Source: Fumia xinanensis (lineage in GTDB: Bacteria; Bacillota; Clostridia; Oscillospirales; Ruminococcaceae). From it: 64,000 bases of DNA. Where the stretch lies: positions 434,001-498,000 of the forward strand of contig NZ_JACRSV010000002.1 in NCBI RefSeq assembly GCF_014384905.1. Direction: 5' to 3'. Made by a program: the position numbers and the translations under genes. The first letter of the stretch is position 1. The number at the start of each line of letters is the position of its first letter. The notes under the pieces were generated by a model that did not search any database, was not told the origin of the DNA, and saw nothing but the letters and a program-made list of their open reading frames with translations. Shown in pieces: positions 1 through 7,156 of this stretch.

Positions 1-183
1 GCGCTTTCGATGCTGTTCGGATGCACCCTGGCAGCTCCCCACGGCGGCATCTTCGCCATCGCGGTTCCCGGGGCGGTCGGAAACGTCTGGCTGTACCTCT
101 TGGCCATTATCATCGGCGCTGTGGTCACGGCGGTCACGGTGAACTTCACCAAAACCATTGGAAAGAAAAAAGCAGCAGCATAG
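1..183 (+). CDS. PTS fructose-type EIIC component, C-terminal end (partial)
   Basis: The window opens inside this gene; 60 codons remain before the TAG. The translation contains the APHGGIF segment and a hydrophobic stretch (LYLLAIIIGAVVTAVTV), followed by a basic KTIGKKKAAA tail. This is how fructose-family EIIC permease domains end. In the family, the protein is the membrane channel that imports a sugar while phosphorylating it with phosphate passed from HPr. The next gene encodes HPr and Enzyme I in one chain, so transporter and phosphate donor are adjacent. The sugar cannot be read from this fragment, and any EIIA or EIIB parts lie outside the window. Confidence 0.8.
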   Translation, partial: ALSMLFGCTLAAPHGGIFAIAVPGAVGNVWLYLLAIIIGAVVTAVTVNFTKTIGKKKAAA

Positions 184-207
184 CAGTAAGATACATAACA
201 ACTTGGA

Positions 208-239
208 TTTGGGAAGTTTTCGAAGGGAAACTTCCCAAA
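208..239 (+). promoter_or_regulatory. Intercistronic 12-bp inverted repeat between EIIC and HPr-EI genes
   Basis: Positions 208-219 (tttgggaagttt) are exactly complementary to 228-239, with an 8-nt loop. No T-run follows, so it is not a standard terminator. It may be an mRNA-stability or processing hairpin, or a protein-binding site, that sets the EIIC to HPr-EI expression ratio. The role is inference. Confidence 0.5.
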
Positions 240-267
240 CTCATCTTTACAGCAATAGGAGATTACT

Positions 268-2295
268 ATGATAGAGAAAAAATTTCGTTTTTCGGGGGAG
301 GAGGGCTTTCACGCCCGGCCGGTTTCAGAATTCGTCGAAGTGGCGAAGCGGTTTGAGAGTTCCGTCGAGATCGAGTTCGACGGGGAAGTGTACGAGGGGA
401 AAAGCCCTCTCTCCATTATGTGCGGCTGCATCGAGGACGGCTGCGTGTTCACGTTGAAAATAGACGGCCCGGACGAAAACGAGGCATTTGAAGCCATTTA
501 CGCCCGGATGGCCCTGTCGGTCGACCGGTATTTTGTGGACGCAGGGGAAGCGGACGGCGGCGCGGGGCAATCGGAAGAGAAAAAGGAGCCCGCCGCGCAA
601 AATCCCGCCGGGGCCGTTGCGCTGTCGGGGGGAATCGCTATCGGCAAGACGATGATTTACCGCCGGAGCGAGCGGGAGTACGAGCAAAAGGCGGAAAACG
701 TGGACGAAGAGACCGATAAGCTGTTCGCCGCCATCAAAGCGGTCCTCGACAAGCTCTGCCGGATGGAGCGGGAAGCCTCCGACGAAAACGCCGCCGGCAT
801 CCTCAAGGCCCACCGGGAGATCATCTCCGACCAGTCGTTCATCGAGTCCATCCGGGAGAAAATCGCCGCCGAGGGCTTTTCCTCCATCTACTCCATCCAC
901 CTGGTGGCGGAAGAGGTGCGGGGGCGGTTCGAGGCGCTCAAAAACGAGCGGATGCGGGAGCGGGCCGCCGACGTGAAGGACGTGTCGAACCAGCTCATCG
1001 ACGAGATTATGGGCGGTTCTCAGGGCCTTCAGGTCGACGAGCCGGGCACCATCGTCATCGCCGACGAGCTGCTTCCGTCGGACACCATCCACTTAGACCC
1101 GTCGAAAGTGGCGGGATTCGTCACCGAAAAGGGCGGAAAGAACTGCCACAGCGCCATTGTGGCCCGGAGTCTCGGCATCCCGGCCATTTCAAACGTGCCG
1201 GACGCGCTGGACAGCATCCCGGACGGCGCGCCCATGATCCTCGATGGGGACAAGGGGCTTTATTTCCTGTTCCCCGACGAGAAGCTGAAAAAAGAGTATG
1301 AGGAAAAGCTCGCCCGGGAAAACGCCGAGCGGGAAAAGGACAAACTCTATCTCACCGGGCCGTCCCGGACGGCGGACGGGCGGGAGCTGGAGCTTTCCGC
1401 CAACATTTTCAGTGGGGCGGAGATGAAAAACGCCGCCTCGTTGGGAGCGGAGGGCGTGGGGCTTTTTCGGACGGAATTTCTCTATATGAACCGTTCCGAC
1501 CCGCCGTCTTTGGAGGAACAGTTTGCCTGCTACAAAGGCCTTTTGGAGGCGGCGGACGGCCTTCCGGTGACCATCCGCACCCTGGACGCAGGCGGGGACA
1601 AACCCACCCCCTGCCTCAACATGCCAAAGGAGGAAAACCCGTTTTTAGGAGTGCGAGCCATCCGGTTCTGTCTGCGAAACGAGGGGATTTTCCGCACCCA
1701 GCTCAGGGCTCTTTTGATAGCGAGCGCCTGCGGCAGGCTGCGGATCATGTTTCCCATGATTTCCACGGTGGAGGAGCTTATAAAAATCCTCAGCCTCCTC
1801 GGGGAGGAAAAAGAAAAGCTGGAAGGGGAGGGGGTAACCCTCGGGCAGTATGAGGTGGGCGTCATGGTCGAGACGCCGTCCGCTGCGGTCATGAGCGGGG
1901 AGCTGGCAAGGCTCGTGGACTTTTTCAGCATCGGCTCCAACGACTTAAACCAGTACGTCATGGCGGCGGACCGGACCTCCGGGGAGCTGTCGGAATTCCA
2001 CAGCGCCTACCATCCCGCCGTGCTGCGGCTCATCCGGTACGTGGTGGAGGCGGCGGAGAAAAACGGCGTCTGGGTGGGCGTCTGCGGCGAAAGCGGGGGC
2101 GACCCGCTGCTGATTCCGCTGTATGTAGGCATGGGCATCAAGGAACTGAGCATGTCGGCCCCGCGGATCGCCCAGGCCCGGCGGATCGTCAGCAACCTGT
2201 CCTTCGGGGAGATGAAAGAAAAGGTGGACGCGGTATTGAGCGCCGCCACCGAAGGGGAGCTGAAAAGCTTGCTGGAAGGGCTCCGGGCGGAGTAA
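268..2295 (+). CDS. ptsP: HPr-Enzyme I fusion, phosphoenolpyruvate-protein phosphotransferase
   Basis: 675 residues. Residues 1-85 are an HPr domain with the phospho-histidine in GFHARPVSEF (H15) and a Ser-Ile-Met segment matching the regulatory serine site. A linker follows, then a complete Enzyme I (about 120-675). The EI part has the swivelling-domain histidine in GGKNCHSAIVAR (H294), the PEP-binding GVGLFRTEFLYMNR and SIGSNDLNQY motifs, and the catalytic cysteine in VCGESGGD (C606). Known role: Enzyme I takes phosphate from PEP and passes it to HPr and then to EIIA. Most Firmicutes keep separate ptsH and ptsI; a fusion beside a permease suggests a dedicated donor. The ATG follows an AGGAGA site. 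The gene symbol is used loosely for the EI family. Confidence 0.92.
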   Translation: MIEKKFRFSGEEGFHARPVSEFVEVAKRFESSVEIEFDGEVYEGKSPLSIMCGCIEDGCVFTLKIDGPDENEAFEAIYARMALSVDRYFVDAGEADGGAGQSEEKKEPAAQNPAGAVALSGGIAIGKTMIYRRSEREYEQKAENVDEETDKLFAAIKAVLDKLCRMEREASDENAAGILKAHREIISDQSFIESIREKIAAEGFSSIYSIHLVAEEVRGRFEALKNERMRERAADVKDVSNQLIDEIMGGSQGLQVDEPGTIVIADELLPSDTIHLDPSKVAGFVTEKGGKNCHSAIVARSLGIPAISNVPDALDSIPDGAPMILDGDKGLYFLFPDEKLKKEYEEKLARENAEREKDKLYLTGPSRTADGRELELSANIFSGAEMKNAASLGAEGVGLFRTEFLYMNRSDPPSLEEQFACYKGLLEAADGLPVTIRTLDAGGDKPTPCLNMPKEENPFLGVRAIRFCLRNEGIFRTQLRALLIASACGRLRIMFPMISTVEELIKILSLLGEEKEKLEGEGVTLGQYEVGVMVETPSAAVMSGELARLVDFFSIGSNDLNQYVMAADRTSGELSEFHSAYHPAVLRLIRYVVEAAEKNGVWVGVCGESGGDPLLIPLYVGMGIKELSMSAPRIAQARRIVSNLSFGEMKEKVDAVLSAATEGELKSLLEGLRAE

Positions 2296-2337
2296 CGGTT
2301 TTATGAGGGGGCTTGACAGCCGCTCTCAAAATAAAGG

Positions 2338-2381
2338 AAACGCGGGGCTGACGTGTTGTCAGCCCCGCGTTTTGTGCTTTT
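2338..2381 (+). terminator. Rho-independent terminator after HPr-EI gene
   Basis: A 12-bp GC-rich stem (2341-2352 with 2358-2369) with loop gtgtt is flanked by A and T runs and followed by T-rich sequence. It closes the PTS operon. About 170 bp further to the next gene show nothing recognisable. Confidence 0.88.
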
Positions 2382-2555
2382 TGCCTGCGGACGAGGCGAT
2401 GCTACATCGATGAAATGCGGGCGGATATGGAATCCGCCCTTACCGCACTGATTCAAACATCATGGAATGCCATAGGGGGTAAATACCCATATCCGTCTGT
2501 TCTTTTCACGCCCACTGTAGAGGTGGCTATCAGCCGCCCGCCAATTCCCCCTCGG

Positions 2556-2783
2556 TTATTTTTTACACGGGGGATATGGCATCGGGTCGTCGGTCAGCTC
2601 TACCAGATAATCGGCGCTGACCCCGTAAAAGTCTGTCAACGCCATCAGCATGTCGGAGGTTAGATCCCGTTTCCCGGTTTCATATAGAGAATAGGCATGT
2701 TCACTGATTCCTAAATAATCTCCTACCTGTTTCAGGGTCAGGCCTTTTTCCGCCCGCAATTCGCAGAGCCTTCGAAAGCGCAT
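2556..2783 (-). CDS. Small XRE-family helix-turn-helix regulator
   Basis: 75 residues from the ATG at 2783, chosen because a GAGGTGAT Shine-Dalgarno site lies just upstream; a longer reading to 2876 adds an unlikely N-terminus. The protein is almost only a Cro/C1-type HTH: RAEKGLTLKQVGDYLGIS, then YSLYETGKRDLTSDMLMALTDFYGVSADYLVELTDD. Such single-domain proteins bind short palindromes and often repress themselves. It sits between two sugar-metabolism transcription units on the opposite strand, so it may be an unrelated insertion or a local regulator. No target is shown directly apart from a nearby palindrome. Confidence 0.85.
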   Translation of the reverse strand: MRFRRLCELRAEKGLTLKQVGDYLGISEHAYSLYETGKRDLTSDMLMALTDFYGVSADYLVELTDDPMPYPPCKK

Positions 2784-2830
2784 TTTTATCACCTCAGCCT
2801 TATGATACAGGAAAAAATCTCGCTGATTAA

Positions 2831-2845
2831 GGGGATATGATCCCC
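2831..2845. promoter_or_regulatory. Palindrome upstream of the XRE regulator, possible operator
   Basis: GGGGATATGATCCCC is a perfect 6-bp inverted repeat around ATG. It lies about 50 bp upstream of the regulator start, next to a weak minus-strand promoter-like pair (TTAATC, 17 bp, TATCAT). Autoregulation is inference. Confidence 0.35.
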
Positions 2846-2940
2846 ATAACCAGATATTTTTGTGAGGCGTGCGCACAGGCGGTCAGCGGGAGCGGCGGCC
2901 GGACATCCTAAGACCTTCATCGCTCGTTTTTTGCCTAAAA

Positions 2941-2960
2941 CTTTCCCTTTAGAAAATAAT
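2941..2960 (+). repeat. 20-bp motif copy A upstream of the TIM-like gene
   Basis: First of three related 20-mers (others at 3790 and 3831) with consensus YTTTCYHTTTRGAAARYAAT. The core is an imperfect palindrome, TTTC-N5-GAAA. This copy lies about 45 bp upstream of the -35 box at 3006. A shared transcription-factor site is the simplest reading; the DeoR protein at 6220 is one candidate. Confidence 0.45.
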
Positions 2961-3005
2961 ATTATGCTATAAAAATAATTTTTGCAAAATAAATAGAAAA
3001 TATAA

Positions 3006-3034
3006 TTGACATTTAAGAAAATAAGGTGTATTCT
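3006..3034 (+). promoter_or_regulatory. Sigma-A-type promoter of the sugar-phosphate operon
   Basis: TTGACA (3006-3011), a 17-bp spacer, then TATTCT (3029-3034). The start codon is 50 bp downstream and the surrounding DNA is very AT-rich. Confidence 0.75.
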
Positions 3035-3083
3035 TTAGATAAGAAGAAGCGTCGTTGCAATCAAAATAAAAAGGAGTGATTTT

Positions 3084-3788
3084 GTGTATACAAAACGTTT
3101 GTTAAAACCGCCGTTTTTTGAAATCGGCCCCAAGCAGTACCTGTACGGAGACGAAGTACTGGAGCTGGCCCTCATCGCTGAGGAAGCGTCCAAAAAATAC
3201 GATGTCCAGGTGATTTTCACCACCCCGTTCCCCGACATCAGAAGGGTGGCGGAGGCCACCGAGAACCTGATCGTCTTTGCGCCCTCCATGGACCCGATCC
3301 CCGTGGGAAGGGGCCTTGCTAACATCCTGCCGGAATCGGTGCGGGCGGCGGGCGCGGACGGCGTCATGTTAAACCACGTGGAAAAACAGCTTTCCTACCT
3401 GACCCTCAAAAACACCATGGACAGGGCCAATGAGCTCAATATGCTGAGTCTTATCTGTTCCGATTCCACCGTGGAGGCCAAGGCGGCTGCCCTGTTGGCC
3501 CCAACGGTCATCACGGCGGAGCCCAACGACCTGATCGGCACCGGCAAGGCCAGCGACCTTTCCTACATCCGCACCTCGGTGGACGCCATCCGCTCCGTCA
3601 ACCCGGACATCTACGTCCTCATCGGCGCGGGAATTTCCTGCGGGCAAGACGTCTACAACGTCATCAAAGAAGGGGCCGACGCCTCCGGGTCGTCCAGCGC
3701 CGTGGCCTGCGCCAAGGATAAGCGGGCCATCGTAGACGAAATGCTGCAAGCCTGCCGGGAGGCCTGGGACGAGAGGACGGCAAAATAA
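3084..3788 (+). CDS. Triosephosphate-isomerase-family sugar phosphate isomerase
   Basis: 234 residues, starting at GTG 3084, seven bases after AAGGAG. It has the TIM-barrel signatures of triosephosphate isomerase, closest to the short archaeal form: a lysine near the N-terminus (K17 in GPKQY), LNHVEK with candidate electrophile H98, ITAEPNDLIGTG with candidate base E146, and a C-terminal phosphate-binding stretch (LIGAGISCGQDV, then GSSSAVACAKD). Triosephosphate isomerases interconvert dihydroxyacetone phosphate and glyceraldehyde 3-phosphate. Related paralogs in sugar loci isomerise erythrulose phosphates. Since it lies with an epimerase, an SIS isomerase and a DeoR regulator rather than with glycolytic genes, a specialised substrate is more likely than glycolysis. 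The substrate is unknown. Confidence 0.8.
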   Translation: MYTKRLLKPPFFEIGPKQYLYGDEVLELALIAEEASKKYDVQVIFTTPFPDIRRVAEATENLIVFAPSMDPIPVGRGLANILPESVRAAGADGVMLNHVEKQLSYLTLKNTMDRANELNMLSLICSDSTVEAKAAALLAPTVITAEPNDLIGTGKASDLSYIRTSVDAIRSVNPDIYVLIGAGISCGQDVYNVIKEGADASGSSSAVACAKDKRAIVDEMLQACREAWDERTAK

Positions 3789-3789
3789 A

Positions 3790-3809
3790 CTTTCCATTTG
3801 GAAAGCAAT
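3790..3809 (+). repeat. 20-bp motif copy B
   Basis: Begins just after the stop codon of the preceding gene. It is a near-perfect palindrome, CTTTCCATTTGGAAAG, followed by CAAT. It lies 41 bp from copy C, about four helical turns, so both would face the same side of the DNA. Confidence 0.5.
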
Positions 3810-3830
3810 TTAAATCACAGGATACATATA

Positions 3831-3850
3831 TTTTCTATTTAGAAAACAAT
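3831..3850 (+). repeat. 20-bp motif copy C
   Basis: TTTTCTATTTAGAAAACAAT, 57 bp upstream of the yjbQ start. Same consensus as copies A and B, which suggests that yjbQ has its own controlled expression point. Confidence 0.5.
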
Positions 3851-3906
3851 CATTTGTCACAAACGCGGGGACTCCCTGCGAAACTGAAAGTTTGGAGGAA
3901 AAAATC

Positions 3907-4404
3907 ATGAAAGTTTACCGCAAAGCAATCGATGTACAGTCCGAGGGCCTGCACCCCACCTTCCACGACGTGACGAAACAGGTGAAGGAAATCGTCAAGG
4001 AATCCGGCGTAAAAGACGGCATCTGCGTCGTTTACTCCCACCACACCACCTGCTCCGTCATGGTGCAGGAATGCTCCCACGACCACACCTATTTCGGCTT
4101 GGAATTTTTACAGCAGGATCTCTGCAACATCATGGAAAAGCTGGTGCCCACCTGCCGGTATGAGGGCCAGTACCTCCACCCCGGCGAGAAGCACATCGAG
4201 TTTGCCTACACTGTCGGCGACGAGCCCTACGCTTCCCTGAACACCGACGCCCACCTGCGCTCCATCTTCTTCGGCCGCAGCGAGAGCATCGTCATTGCCG
4301 ACGGCGAGATGGATTTAGGCCAGTTCGGCTACGTGTACTTCATCGACTGGGATCAGGTCCGCGCCCGTCCTCGTCAGGTTCAGGTGCAGATCATCGGCGA
4401 GTAA
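3907..4404 (+). CDS. YjbQ/UPF0047 family protein
   Basis: 165 residues from ATG 3907, preceded by GGAGGA. The family marks are clear: YSHHTTCSVMVQE (43-55), the NTDAHLRSIFFG segment (112-123), and DGEMDLGQFGYVYFIDWD followed by RQVQVQI at the C-terminus. The conserved histidines (H45, H46, H116) form the likely metal or phosphate site. E. coli YjbQ has weak thiamin-phosphate synthase activity in vitro, but the true function of the family is unsettled. Its place here, between a TIM-like isomerase and an SIS isomerase, suggests a sugar-phosphate role; that is inference from context. Confidence 0.85.
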   Translation: MKVYRKAIDVQSEGLHPTFHDVTKQVKEIVKESGVKDGICVVYSHHTTCSVMVQECSHDHTYFGLEFLQQDLCNIMEKLVPTCRYEGQYLHPGEKHIEFAYTVGDEPYASLNTDAHLRSIFFGRSESIVIADGEMDLGQFGYVYFIDWDQVRARPRQVQVQIIGE

Positions 4405-4419
4405 TTCCCTCAAAATCCG

Positions 4420-4475
4420 CGGCGACGGTGGCGGGCCTCTCAAACCTCAGAAGCCCGCCCTCTCCGCCGTTTTTC
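4420..4475 (+). terminator. Imperfect terminator after yjbQ
   Basis: A GC stem (4430-4436 with 4453-4459, extended imperfectly outward) is followed by TTTTT at 4470-4474. Its T-run overlaps the first degenerate CRISPR-like repeat. Confidence 0.5.
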
Positions 4476-4631
4476 CCTGAAAGAGGGGCGTGACTTGAAG
4501 CGCAATTGGTGCAGTAGTGGCAGCAGGAGTGGCCCGTCGTCTCTTACGCAGGGACGTGGTTTGAAACCGATAACCCTCCGCCCAAAACCAGGCTGCTGTG
4601 CCGCCCCTGACGCAGGGGATTCGATTGAAAG
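4470..4631 (+). CRISPR. Decayed type I-C-like CRISPR mini-array (3 repeats, 2 spacers)
   Basis: Three 32-bp units lie at 4470-4501, 4536-4567 and 4600-4631, separated by unique stretches of 34 and 32 bp. Their 3' halves agree on AGGGGCGTGG-N-TTGAAAC, the well-known 3' end of type I-C repeats. The 5' half of units 2 and 3 reads G-Y-CG..CY..ACGCAGGG, with the expected small hairpin (CCCCTG-ACG-CAGGGG in unit 3). By my count pairwise identity is about 22/32 (2 vs 3), 20/32 (1 vs 2) and 17/32 (1 vs 3), so the array is heavily mutated. No cas genes or leader are present. Alternative: a chance or unrelated short repeat family. Confidence 0.5.
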
Positions 4632-4697
4632 AAACCCACCGTGCCTTTCCCTCGGAAACGACGAAGGCAAGACACTCGGAAAGGAATGTGAATCTCA

Positions 4698-5252
4698 ATG
4701 GAAACGCTGGATAACGCCGCACGCATTCTCGGCGATTTGCAGGATATTATCAGCGGCATCGACCCCGAAAAAGCCCAAGCGGTCCTGTCGGACATCCGCA
4801 GAGCAAACCGGGTGTTTGTGGCCGGGGCGGGGCGCTCCCTACTGATGATGCGCGCCTTCGCCATGCGGCTGATGCACCTGGGGCTCACCGTCTACGTGGT
4901 GGGCGAAACCGTCACCCCGGCCATCGGGGAAGGGGACCTGCTTCTCGGCGGGACGGCTTCCGGCGAGACGGCCACCTTAAAAGTCATGGCCCAAAAGGCC
5001 AAAAAGGCGGGCGCAAGGCTCGACCTGCTCACCATCTACAAAGATTCCTCCATTGCGAAACTGGCCGATTCTGTTTTGATCGTCCCCGCCGCCACCAATC
5101 AGGTGGAGGGCGGCAAAACTTCCTGGCAGCCCGGGGGCAGCTCCTTTGAGCAGAGCCTGCTTGTGCTGCTGGACGGAATGACTGCCGCTTTGGCTGGGCA
5201 GATGGGGATTCCCCTGTCCGGGGCTTTGGGGCTTCACGCCAATTTGGAATAG
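4698..5252 (+). CDS. SIS-domain sugar phosphate isomerase, HxlB-like
   Basis: 184 residues. It shows the SIS fold motifs of 6-phospho-3-hexuloisomerases: VAGAGRSLLMMRAFAMRLMHLGLTVYVVGETVTPAIGEGD split over residues 41-80, TASGETATLKVM, and GGSSFEQSLLVLLD near the C-terminus. In the family, HxlB converts 3-hexulose 6-phosphate to fructose 6-phosphate in formaldehyde fixation. Here the neighbouring barrel gene looks like an epimerase rather than hexulose-phosphate synthase, so another ketose phosphate may be the substrate. The ATG follows GGAATG at a rather long spacing. The 293-bp gap before it holds the yjbQ terminator and the CRISPR-like relic. Confidence 0.82.
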   Translation: METLDNAARILGDLQDIISGIDPEKAQAVLSDIRRANRVFVAGAGRSLLMMRAFAMRLMHLGLTVYVVGETVTPAIGEGDLLLGGTASGETATLKVMAQKAKKAGARLDLLTIYKDSSIAKLADSVLIVPAATNQVEGGKTSWQPGGSSFEQSLLVLLDGMTAALAGQMGIPLSGALGLHANLE

Positions 5253-5355
5253 AAAATTCGTCCGGGAAGGCTTTCCCGGCTTTACGCACAGTCATTTGAC
5301 GGAAAACTTGCGGCAGAGCCGCGAAAGAGCAATTTCCTGAAAGGAAGGAGCGAGA

Positions 5356-5997
5356 ATGATTCTCTCCCCATCGTTATTTGCCGCCGACGCCGGCCGCCTG
5401 GATGAAGAAATCGCCCAAGTGGAACAGGCCGGCGCAGAATACCTCCACATCGACGTGATGGACGGGATGTTCGTGCCCAACCTCTCCTTTGGGCCCAACA
5501 TCCTGTCCGGAATCCGTCGGAAGAGCCGTCTTTTTTTCGATGTCCACCTGATGATCGAGAAGCCGGAGCGGTTTCTCGAGCCCTTCATCCGGGAGGGTGC
5601 CGACGGCGTCACTGTCCATTATGAGGCGACGGATGCCCTCGACGAAATCGCCGGAATCTGTCGGGAACGGGGCGTCAAGTTCGGTGTCGCCCTCCATCCC
5701 CGGACGCCGGTTTCGGTGATCGAGCCCTGGACGGACGTTTTGGACATTCTGCTTGTCATGAGCATCGAGCCCGGGTTCGGCGGGCAGGCTTTTATGCCGG
5801 AAGCTGTGCCCCGCATCCGGGAGGCCAAGGCCCTGCGGGAGCGGAAAAACGCCCGCTACCTCATCAGCGTGGACGGTGGGGTGAATCCCGAGACTGCGGC
5901 CCTCTGCCGGGAGGCCGGAGCGGACGTCTTAGTGGCGGGCAGCTCGGTGTTCCGGGCGCAAGACCGAAAAGCGGCACTTGAACTGCTGCGCAGATAG
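5356..5997 (+). CDS. Ribulose-phosphate 3-epimerase family protein
   Basis: 213 residues from ATG 5356 with a GGAAGGAG site. The barrel motifs are complete: LSPSLFAAD at the start, YLHIDVMDGMFVPNLSFGP, FDVHLMIEKPE, MSIEPGFGGQAF, and SVDGGVNPETA followed by GADVLVAGSSVF. The metal-binding histidine and aspartate residues (HIDVMD, DVHLMI, VDGGV) are present. The family epimerises D-ribulose 5-phosphate and D-xylulose 5-phosphate; relatives act on D-allulose 6-phosphate. Here it sits between the SIS isomerase and the DeoR regulator, and the promoter of the latter lies inside its 3' end. It may be pathway-specific rather than the housekeeping rpe. Confidence 0.85.
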   Translation: MILSPSLFAADAGRLDEEIAQVEQAGAEYLHIDVMDGMFVPNLSFGPNILSGIRRKSRLFFDVHLMIEKPERFLEPFIREGADGVTVHYEATDALDEIAGICRERGVKFGVALHPRTPVSVIEPWTDVLDILLVMSIEPGFGGQAFMPEAVPRIREAKALRERKNARYLISVDGGVNPETAALCREAGADVLVAGSSVFRAQDRKAALELLRR

Positions 5998-6006
5998 TTG
6001 TATAAT
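5978..6006 (+). promoter_or_regulatory. Promoter inside the epimerase 3' end, driving the DeoR gene
   Basis: TTGAAC (5978-5983), exactly 17 bp, then TATAAT (6001-6006). The leader to the DeoR start is about 200 nt and contains the GC hairpin GGCCGG-ACGC-CCGGCC at 6174-6189. Confidence 0.72.
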
Positions 6007-6219
6007 AAAATGGTTCTGTGTGGTTTTCGCCGCGCAGGCAATTGTGCTCATTATGCTGGCCCTTTATAAAAACGCTGATAGGGGAGCGAATTTCACGGCG
6101 GCTTCGGGCTGCTCTGTGTTCAGCGGTTTTCTGGGCGGCGGAAAAATTTATTTGTTCTATTCGGTACGACTGGCGGCCGGACGCCCGGCCCACGCGATAA
6201 ATAAAATGAGGTGAAGAAA

Positions 6220-7014
6220 ATGCCCCAAACAAACGGCCTGAAAATCGACGCGCGCCGCAAAAAAATACTGGAGCTATTGGAACGGGACGGAAAGGTGAAA
6301 ATCTCCGACCTGAGCGAGCTTTTGGGGGCAACCGTCGTCACTATCCGCAACGACCTGGACGAACTGGAAAAAACCGGACGGCTGGAGCGGATCCAGGGCG
6401 GCGCGACTTTAAAGACTGCCTTTTCCGGCAACCTCCACGGCACTTATTTTGAGCGCTGCAAAGGGGAAAACGCTGATTTGAAGCAGCGGATCGCCGCCGC
6501 CACCGCCGCCATGGTCCGAGAAGGGGAGACGGTCTTCATTAACTCCGGCACCACGACGTTTTACACTGCTCTCGAGCTGAAAAAACGGAAAAACCTGAAC
6601 ATCGTCACAAACTCCATCTATATCGCCATCGAGCTGGGGGACGTCCCCTCCTTCCGGGTGAAGCTTTTAGGCGGCGACATCAACAATCAGTACCTATTTT
6701 TGTACGGTAACGAGGCACTGGATCAGCTCCGCTGCTACAAGGCCGACAAGACTATCCTTTCGGTCAGCGGCATCTGCGGGGGACAGACGGGAATCACCAC
6801 CTTCCACGCGGAGGAGGCCTCCCTCGACCGGATGATGATGGAGCGCTCCCGGGAGACCATTGTGGTGGCGGACAGCACGAAGTTCGGCCACGAAGGGTTT
6901 TATCATGTGGCCCAGCCCGACCGCATCGCCAAATGTGTCACCAACGAAGGCGTGGACCGGAAGGCGGTGGAGAGCCTGCAGGAAATGGGTGTGGAGATCA
7001 TCCTCGCCGATTGA
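6220..7014 (+). CDS. DeoR-family transcriptional regulator
   Basis: 264 residues from ATG 6220, chosen because GAGGTG (6208-6213) is ideally spaced; GTG 6211 lies within that site. The N-terminal winged HTH reads ARRKKILELLERDGKVKISD, then LSELLGATVVTIRNDLDELE, then LERIQGGA. The C-terminal sensor domain is typical: NSGTTTFYTALEL, TNSIYIAIEL, LLGGDINNQYLFLYG, VVADSTKFG. DeoR proteins usually repress sugar catabolic operons and are released by a phosphorylated sugar. It ends the sugar-phosphate locus and is the best candidate to bind the 20-bp motifs near 2941-3850. The effector is unknown. Confidence 0.9.
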   Translation: MPQTNGLKIDARRKKILELLERDGKVKISDLSELLGATVVTIRNDLDELEKTGRLERIQGGATLKTAFSGNLHGTYFERCKGENADLKQRIAAATAAMVREGETVFINSGTTTFYTALELKKRKNLNIVTNSIYIAIELGDVPSFRVKLLGGDINNQYLFLYGNEALDQLRCYKADKTILSVSGICGGQTGITTFHAEEASLDRMMMERSRETIVVADSTKFGHEGFYHVAQPDRIAKCVTNEGVDRKAVESLQEMGVEIILAD

Positions 7015-7044
7015 CCACGCGCAGTTTTTTTGATAAACACAAAT

Positions 7045-7080
7045 AATCCGCCTGAGAACCAAGTTCTCAGGCGGATTTCT
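7045..7080. terminator. Bidirectional terminator between convergent deoR and crp-like genes
   Basis: A 15-bp perfect stem (7045-7059 with 7063-7077), loop CAA, A-rich before and T-rich after. It serves genes reading in from both sides. Confidence 0.85.
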
Positions 7081-7156
7081 TATTCTGATTGGGCAAAGGG
7101 ACCGGGCGGCGGAAAGTTTCTGGCAAAATACCGCCGGTTTTTGTGCAGTGCAGGCG

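Noticed and set aside
325..1092. Long minus-strand open frame opposite the HPr-EI gene
   Set aside because: It is antisense to a strongly conserved gene, has no ribosome site and shows no recognisable domain. High GC gives many such shadow frames in this window.
2415..2663. Small plus-strand frame after the HPr-EI terminator
   Set aside because: No ribosome site or promoter, and it runs into the convergent XRE gene.
4632..4690. A fourth CRISPR-like repeat after 4631
   Set aside because: At the expected spacing the sequence shares only scattered bases with the repeat and lacks the TTGAAAC end.
4495..4845. Plus-strand open frame across the yjbQ-SIS gap
   Set aside because: It has no ribosome site, overlaps the CRISPR-like units and the SIS gene in another frame, and shows no protein-like pattern.
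5978..6214. Small hydrophobic frame in the DeoR leader
   Set aside because: It needs a TTG start inside the -35 box of the promoter and has no ribosome site.
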